64,000 nucleotides of DNA, from NCBI GenBank assembly GCA_038049695.1, contig CP142453.1, forward strand, positions 116,724,001 through 116,788,000, read 5' to 3'. Under the pieces are notes generated by a model. It searched no databases, had not been told where the DNA came from, and saw only the letters and a program-made list of their open reading frames with translations. This document shows positions 58,180 through 64,000 of this stretch, one piece after another; positions within the stretch are counted from its first letter, which is position 1, and the number at the start of each line of letters is the position of its first letter. The position numbers and the translations under genes were made by a program. Source of the stretch: Cinnamomum chago. Taxonomy: Eukaryota > Streptophyta > Magnoliopsida > Laurales > Lauraceae.

Positions 58180-60456
58180 TTACAGAGAGGACCCATCTGT
58201 GAAAACCTCACTGAGCACATGGTCTTCCCCATTTGCAAACAGCTTGGAATCCTTCTCTTCCTCGCTAAAGAAGTCCCGCCGCTCAAGCTTCGAATGTGCA
58301 GCAATGAATATCACCTTCTGAATCCTATCCATCCCAGACCTTGAGTGGCCATGAGCACTGACCCACCTCAACAACGACCAATTGCACTTGAACCCGCAAG
58401 ATGTAGCGTGGAGGAATATCAACCTCGCTGCTACTTTCCCCAGCGACTTGAACTCGCTCAAGCATGTCTCCCACACCAGACGACTACTCTGAGGATTTGC
58501 AACCTTCATTTTCCCAGTCATGGGATCGCGCTGCTTCACCTGGACTGCCTGCGCATAGAGCGGGTCAAGCCCTTCCGATCGCCACTTCATGAGCTCCATC
58601 AGAGCAATGTGGGCTTCTTCCCTTGAGACCAACCTGGTTATCAGCTTATCAACATCCTTCTCCTGCTCAGGAGTCAAGCGTTTGAATGGTGGGAGATACT
58701 TGCCGCTATTATCCCGCATCAAATAAAGCGGGTCGAGTATGAATGCTGCAGACCATGCCGGATGATAATTCTTCCTGAACCGTCTTTCGACGATCCTTTT
58801 GATGGGCCCTTCAGCCACATTGAATTCTTTACACCAGTCCTTTACCTTCCCCCTCAGATCTTCCCAAAGTGGCAGGCATTTCCCAACCAATGGTCGCTCG
58901 GCTTCGATCTCCTGAGCCATGCCTTGAACCAACTTGATCAGTGAATATACTGCCTCCAATTCACTCCAGAACCCCACATCCTTAACCATATCTACTACCT
59001 CCCTGGCAACTGGATCTTCCACACAGACCACCTTATAAGAATCCTCATTTACTGCTGCTCGCAGAGCACCAGAGGAGCTCAAGATATCTTGAATCATTGC
59101 ATAGAGGACAGTAAAATTTAAATTTTCCCCTCCTTTGGAATTGGAGGGCACTCTAATCAAGCAGGCATGTTCATGTTCTTGCAACTCGAAATTGTGGAAG
59201 CTGTTCCTTACCTGCAAATTGGTGTTGAAGAAATTGGCAAGCTTAAGACAATTCTGAGTGACTTTCTTGAAGATTGGAAGCTCTTTACTGAAGTCTTTAA
59301 TCAAGCTAATGAAGCCCTGAAGCTGGCAAGAGAGATTCACCATCCAATTGTTCCTGCTCTCCAAATTCCGCAGCGCCTTCGCCTTGAACTTGTCTGCGAC
59401 AATTCCGACACACCGTTGCTGTGCGACACTGCCGGGGCAGATGCCGGTGATAGTCTCCCAGAGAACCTCCTCGGCGAACTCAGAGGGAACGCTCCCGCCT
59501 GTAAAAACCGCCCGCCTGAACACACTGGAGCCGTTAGGGAGATTAACAGTGAGACCGACGAGATTCTCCACAGCCCCACATTCACTCCCACAGCGGGGCT
59601 TCCACCCATTCGCCGCCAATTGGAAGAAGGCGGCATCCCGGATCTTCACCTCCGACTCCGACTTGGCCTCTTCATAACAGACGTCTAGCCGGGTGCCCGC
59701 GAGCTCCCGGGGGCTAATTGGCGGCAACCCCACCTGCTGCAAGAAGGCCTTGAATTTGGGGTGATCGACGCCGGAGAAGGAGACGGCGCCGCAGGACTCG
59801 TAAACCCATTCGGCGAGTAGACTGACCGCAGAGTTTATCTGGGTCTTGCTCAGAGGCGGCCCGGGAGAGGACTTGGGGCTCTTCAGCTTCTTCACGCTGT
59901 CCTCCAACATCGCCAAAGCTCCCAAATCCTCCTTCCCGCCAGACAGCACCAAATGCTGCTGCGGCGGCGGCGCCGCCGGGTAACCAATCTGGGTGCAAAA
60001 TTGAGATGGGTCAATGACGGCGAGAGGGGGAATTTGGTAGGCGGCGGAGGCGTGGCGCTTGCGGGAGGGGGGGTCGGAGGATGGAGAAGAAGAGAGGGGT
60101 GATTTGGGGGCGGAGGAGAAGGTGGGGCAGGTGCCGCGCTTGAGATGCTCGGAGGCGGTGCGGGAGGGGTTGGAGGCGGAGAAGACGGCGTTGCAGAGGG
60201 AGCAGCGGAGCTTGACGGCCTTGGGGAGGCCGGTGTCGGAGCTGTGGACGAGGAAGGGCTCGAGGTGGGCCCAGTACCAGGCCCCCTTCCCCTTGATGGC
60301 CTTGCATCGGACGGTCACCAGCCCTTCGTACCGCTTGTGCACGGCCCGAGCCGTTATGTCGTCTGCAACAACCCCACCAGCAGATGATGCAGAGACCGGT
60401 ACCGGTACCGATACCGAGTCTAAGGGAGAGTTTGAAGAAGCCATAGCGGCCATCAT
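58180..60456 (-). CDS. Domesticated hAT-transposase-like protein with BED-type zinc finger
   Basis: One uninterrupted frame of 758 residues. A low-complexity Ser/Val/Pro N terminus is followed by a BED-like finger with C85, C88, H104 and C110 (KLRCSLCNA, then ASEHLKRGTC). A Ser/Pro linker with a basic SRKRH patch (possible nuclear signal) leads to a DUF659-like segment (about 200-290, with HPKFKAFLQQVGLPPISPREL) and a hAT RNase H-like fold to the C terminus (HPAWSAAFILDPLYL, then a KNYH-rich part). The positions equivalent to transposase Asp and the TVDNC motif read GIVADKFKAK with no conserved DNC, and the C-terminal ASESAFS motif is missing. There are no TIRs around it. It belongs to a plant family of transposase-derived nuclear proteins (I believe Arabidopsis AT1G12380/AT1G62870 are relatives). 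Its function is unknown; DNA binding is likely. Confidence 0.87.
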   Translation of the reverse strand: MMAAMASSNSPLDSVSVPVPVSASSAGGVVADDITARAVHKRYEGLVTVRCKAIKGKGAWYWAHLEPFLVHSSDTGLPKAVKLRCSLCNAVFSASNPSRTASEHLKRGTCPTFSSAPKSPLSSSPSSDPPSRKRHASAAYQIPPLAVIDPSQFCTQIGYPAAPPPQQHLVLSGGKEDLGALAMLEDSVKKLKSPKSSPGPPLSKTQINSAVSLLAEWVYESCGAVSFSGVDHPKFKAFLQQVGLPPISPRELAGTRLDVCYEEAKSESEVKIRDAAFFQLAANGWKPRCGSECGAVENLVGLTVNLPNGSSVFRRAVFTGGSVPSEFAEEVLWETITGICPGSVAQQRCVGIVADKFKAKALRNLESRNNWMVNLSCQLQGFISLIKDFSKELPIFKKVTQNCLKLANFFNTNLQVRNSFHNFELQEHEHACLIRVPSNSKGGENLNFTVLYAMIQDILSSSGALRAAVNEDSYKVVCVEDPVAREVVDMVKDVGFWSELEAVYSLIKLVQGMAQEIEAERPLVGKCLPLWEDLRGKVKDWCKEFNVAEGPIKRIVERRFRKNYHPAWSAAFILDPLYLMRDNSGKYLPPFKRLTPEQEKDVDKLITRLVSREEAHIALMELMKWRSEGLDPLYAQAVQVKQRDPMTGKMKVANPQSSRLVWETCLSEFKSLGKVAARLIFLHATSCGFKCNWSLLRWVSAHGHSRSGMDRIQKVIFIAAHSKLERRDFFSEEEKDSKLFANGEDHVLSEVFTDGSSL

Positions 60457-60960
60457 CCGTGTCGGCTCTGGGTTATGTCGTTTCGGTGGAAGCTACTCGT
60501 CGCCTTCCATGGGAAGGTGTGGTGTTGTGGTGATTTCTAGGAGGAGGCTTCATTGAATGGAAAAGAAGCAAGGGAGTAATGGATTGAATATCTGGAGATT
60601 CCAGTTTGTCATGTCTAATAGGAAAATTAGAGATCTGAAGAAGAAGAAGAAAGAAAATTAAGAAATAGATGCTGCTGACAGGACTAATTTTGGGATTGGG
60701 CACTGCTGAGTTGGAGTTGTGTTTGATTTGTTTTTTATGTTGATTTTACTTGATTCTTTATTCAATTATTTATGCTCTGGGTGCCTCAGAGGAGGAAGGA
60801 GAAAGGGAGAGAGAGAGAGCAACAGCAGGTAAAAGAAAAAATGGTACTAGAGAAGGGATGAGAAGGACAAGAGGCTTATGGTTGTGTTTCTTCAAAGACT
60901 AGAGAGAGATGGGATGAGAAAAGAGGCCTTTTGTTTTGAGAATTGAGATAGAGAGGCACC
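60457..60960 (-). promoter_or_regulatory. 5' flank and leader of the domesticated hAT gene
   Basis: Contains plus-strand GA runs (about 60803-60819) that read TC-rich on the gene strand, a common feature of plant core promoters and leaders. No clear TATA box was found. Confidence 0.4.
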
Positions 60961-63020
60961 CCCATAGATGGGTGTTTAAATCCTGGAGACTGGGAGTATA
61001 GTACTACTGAATAGTATCTCTGTAGGACCCCTAATTTGGTCAATTTAGAGTCCGGATCCGGTGCTTCCTGTGAGTGTTAACTGGAAGCAGTGCACCATAC
61101 CGTGGAGTGCAACTAATGAAAATCTTGGGTGTTCAAAATGAATGCTCGTCCTTTCAATGGTGGGATCAACTTGTTTTCCAGTAAAATTTTAGGGATAGGG
61201 CAAATGATCAATTATAAGCTCAATCTTTTAATGAGAGTAAATTTTGAGGACATCTCAAGAATTTCAAGTAAGTTGGATTTCAATACTAAAACTCAAGAGT
61301 GACTTCCACTCCTTTCACCCAGAAGTGTGTGGGGGATCACTAAAGTGGTTCCCAGACTCATCTTAGGCCAGTCAATTGATTGACTTACTAGTGGAATACT
61401 ATCGATGATATTCCCCATTTTTATGGTGGGACCAACTCATTCTAGTGTAAGATTTGAGAACATCCCATGATCAGAGTGGGCGTTTATTTTAACCGGCTCG
61501 GAGTTTCATTAAGGGGGGACACTTCGTAAAAATGTATAGTTTCTATGGGATGCAATGTTAAAATTGCATAAGATTTTTTCTTAACTTAAGGGGACTATCT
61601 GAAATTCTCCCCCAACTATTTCTGCTGCCCCTGCCTAGTGCCTACAGTGAGGTCCACAACTTCCAGTCATGGAAAATGGGAGATCACTCAAGGGATCCAT
61701 ACTCATCTTAGACATTTGAACTCTTGGACTTACTGGAAGGAAGTCATATATGAAGAGGCCGACTGAAAAGATCTAGACACTAACCCATTTAATGTCAATT
61801 GCTAGTTTGGTCAGGTCAGCAGACATCCTTATTAGATCTTTTGAAAGCTGTAGATCTTAAGGCCTCGTCTCAAAGAACAGGGCATTTCCATCCAGCAATA
61901 CTCTCCCTTTGTTGCTATTTGCGATCAACGATCCCAGCCGTATATGAATTTCATCAAGCATAGAGCCTTTAATGTCATGGGTTGAATCTAGATTGGAAGC
62001 CAGAGGTCGTCCTACTGTTGGTGTTGTTGCGTCGAAACACAAAGGAGCAAAAGAGAGATTCGCTAAAAATGCCTGTTATCATTGTTCATTATCATAAAAT
62101 TGATTGATTACAAATGCTCCTCAGTACCTCTCAATCAATCCACTACTTTTCACTATTGAAATAATGTTCATTAGTGCGTGCCTGCCCTAAGTAAGGGGCA
62201 TAATGTCATCTTTAATAAGGGTCTATCCAGCTGAGGATTAGTGGAATGAAATTATCCAACTGGCTAATTTCTTCTTGAGGTCAACGTCCACCCTCGCTTC
62301 TAAGCGGTCATAATCGTAGTCGAGCCCATAAAACTATTGTTGTGCTGTTTCATATCACCAATTATTAGTTTTAGAATAAGTGGTAGCTCAATAGGGGGTA
62401 AGATCCTACATTTCTCACAAAATTTGAGGTGAAAGCAGGTAGAAAAGAACTTTTCGGAAGAAATTGGTAAAGTTTTATTAATTAAACACACAAGCACAGC
62501 CTCAATTTTCTGTCATATAAGAAAAAAACTTCATTGTAGGAATTCATATAATTGTTCAACCCAATGAAACTATAGGTAAAGCAGGTAAAAGAGTCACTTG
62601 ACATTTGCAGTTAGAAAGGTCATACATAGTATTGGTGACTTTTTTTAAAAAGTGCTTTACTATTATGACCTTTTCATAAAACAACATTTAACCAATAAAA
62701 TCATGATTTATTTCTAAAATATCACTAAATTTTATAGTAATTGGGTAATCACAATAAAACCATGAAAAACCAGTTGAGAAATGAAAGTGCTCTTTGTATT
62801 CTAAAGAATGTGTATTTCAATGAGCCTTTTAGTATTTCAGAATGAGAATATTTATTATGCTTTTTATTTTCCCTTTTGGTTTTTATCCATAACTTAAGTG
62901 GTAAGTTTTTTGTATCTACTCTTACCCAAAAAAAAAAAGGATTTTACCATAAAAATACTTTCCATGACCAACAGTATTAGTCATTATTCACTGATACATA
63001 TCAAAAAATTGGTTTTACCA
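60961..63020. other. Intergenic, no gene recognised
   Basis: AT-rich. Open frames at 61857-62042 and 62300-62497 show no domain. An A-run at 62929-62938 is unassigned. Confidence 0.45.
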
Positions 63021-63189
63021 GAGGGGTAGCTCAGTTGGCCAATAACAATAGTTTGCACTCAGAGGTTGTAGGTTCAAATCTGCACTACCACAGTAGGACT
63101 ACGTGGGACTTTACCAAGTTTTCCTTTGGGCCTGGAGGAATTAGTTCAGCCCAAAGAATTGGAAACCATCCGATAGCACCAAAAAAAGA
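63021..63189 (+). mobile_element. tRNA-derived SINE, copy 3
   Basis: GAGGGGTAGCTCAGTTGGCC at the start, B box GGTTCAAATCT, GGAATTAGTTCAGCCCAAAG, and CGATAGCACC plus A-run at the end, in the same order as the other two copies. No convincing target duplication. An open frame through it (63035-63256) is not a gene. Confidence 0.87.
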
Positions 63190-64000
63190 AAAATACTCAA
63201 GACATAAAAGCCGCCTTGTGCTTCAATTGCACCATTTGTACATGTTTAAGGTCTAAAAAAATAGTGGTGAATCTTAGAATTAATTTATAATGGAATACAC
63301 ACAAACAAAAAAATATCATTCGAGAAGTTAACCGAGGTGAATTGAGAAGAACAAAAGAATTAGGGTGATAAATGACTGTATTAGTTGAGGCTCCAATACC
63401 CATAGAAGGCGACAACACAACCAATAGAGAAAAAGAATCAATGCAAAATCACATAAAATAGATTCTTGAAGATCCTATCTTTATAAAAAATAGTGACACA
63501 TTTGTTTCTCATTGCAAAGAATGACAGTGACTTCATCCCTATTGTGTCCACGGGCTTCCTAAACGCTATTATTATATGTATACATTTGTAGCATGTTTAT
63601 TTCTTTACTGCCGTTGGTGGGAGCCCAGGGTACAAAACTGTTGGTGGGAGAGCATGGGGTTTTAGACTTCGAGTGCATTGGTGATAATACTTTTCTAAAG
63701 AGTCATCTAGCAAGATTGCTCCACTCGAACTTTTTCAAGGCCTTAGTACTTGACTTGCAATTCTTGAATCTGAAAGTCACTAAAAATATTACACATCAAA
63801 TTAAATATATATGGGCTAATATGAGATTTTGCTTCAATGAGAATAAAAACTATTGTTGGATTCATCACATTTAAAATATATTAGGAACTTCAATAAGATA
63901 AAATCCATTCAATCTCATGGTAGGAAGCACTTTCATTGAAGTGAATTTTGATGAGTGCCTAAACAGAAGGAAAGGGAGAATGAGAAATAAATTTCGAAAC
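63190..64000. other. Intergenic to the window end
   Basis: AT-rich. The open frame at 63593-63874 has no recognisable domain. Confidence 0.4.

Noticed and set aside
58345..60556. Plus-strand open frames over the domesticated hAT gene (for example 59167-59688 and 60059-60556)
   Set aside because: Shadows of a GC-rich 758-codon minus-strand gene; no domains.

Overview
The window is nuclear DNA of a flowering plant. The evidence is GT-AG introns in every multi-exon gene, plant-type gene families (a DUF1442 protein, a vestitone/dihydroflavonol-reductase-like enzyme, a cysteine-rich secreted peptide, a domesticated hAT protein), pieces of chloroplast inverted-repeat DNA, and abundant LTR retrotransposons, hAT transposons, MITEs and SINEs. 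The exact species cannot be told from the sequence. It is gene-poor: four host genes stand out in 64 kb, and most of the rest is mobile DNA or AT-rich intergenic sequence.

Layout. 1079-5578 is a young, structurally complete, gag-only LTR retrotransposon (minus strand, 548-bp LTRs, perfect 5-bp target duplication). 8818-9594 (minus) is a two-exon DUF1442 gene. 14751-28675 is a decayed Copia element (minus strand, 292-bp LTRs). Its reverse transcriptase is split by a 9,776-bp hAT transposon (15951-25726), which has 11-bp terminal inverted repeats and a perfect 8-bp target duplication. The hAT carries its own transposase (plus strand). Between transposase and right end it also carries the last exon of the splicing factor BUD31/G10 and a decayed coiled-coil coding fragment, so it looks like a gene-capturing autonomous hAT.

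29.3-33 kb holds LINE remnants and a long inverted-repeat element (30219-32313). That element is itself invaded by a 1,013-bp hAT-like element with the 8-bp target duplication GCTCGAGG. 35524-37699 (plus) is an intact four-exon NADPH-dependent reductase of the vestitone reductase/DFR family. Three dispersed copies of one tRNA-derived SINE lie at about 33.8, 38.5 and 63.0 kb, one with a 16-bp target duplication.

42.1-45.0 kb has a plastid insert carrying the 5' exon of trnI-GAU, a small two-exon gene for a secreted cysteine-rich peptide (43538-43975), a second plastid insert with a ycf2 piece, and a long-TIR MITE. 45-58 kb shows no recognisable gene. 58180-60456 (minus) is a single-exon, 758-residue domesticated hAT-transposase-like protein with a BED-type zinc finger and no recognisable catalytic triad. 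The last 3.5 kb holds a SINE and nothing else recognised.

The host genes do not form a pathway. The coherent story is layered transposition: the Copia insertion is older (LTRs about 96% identical), the gag-only element younger (about 98.4%), and three separate hAT-derived lineages are present (autonomous with captured host exons, non-autonomous, and domesticated).
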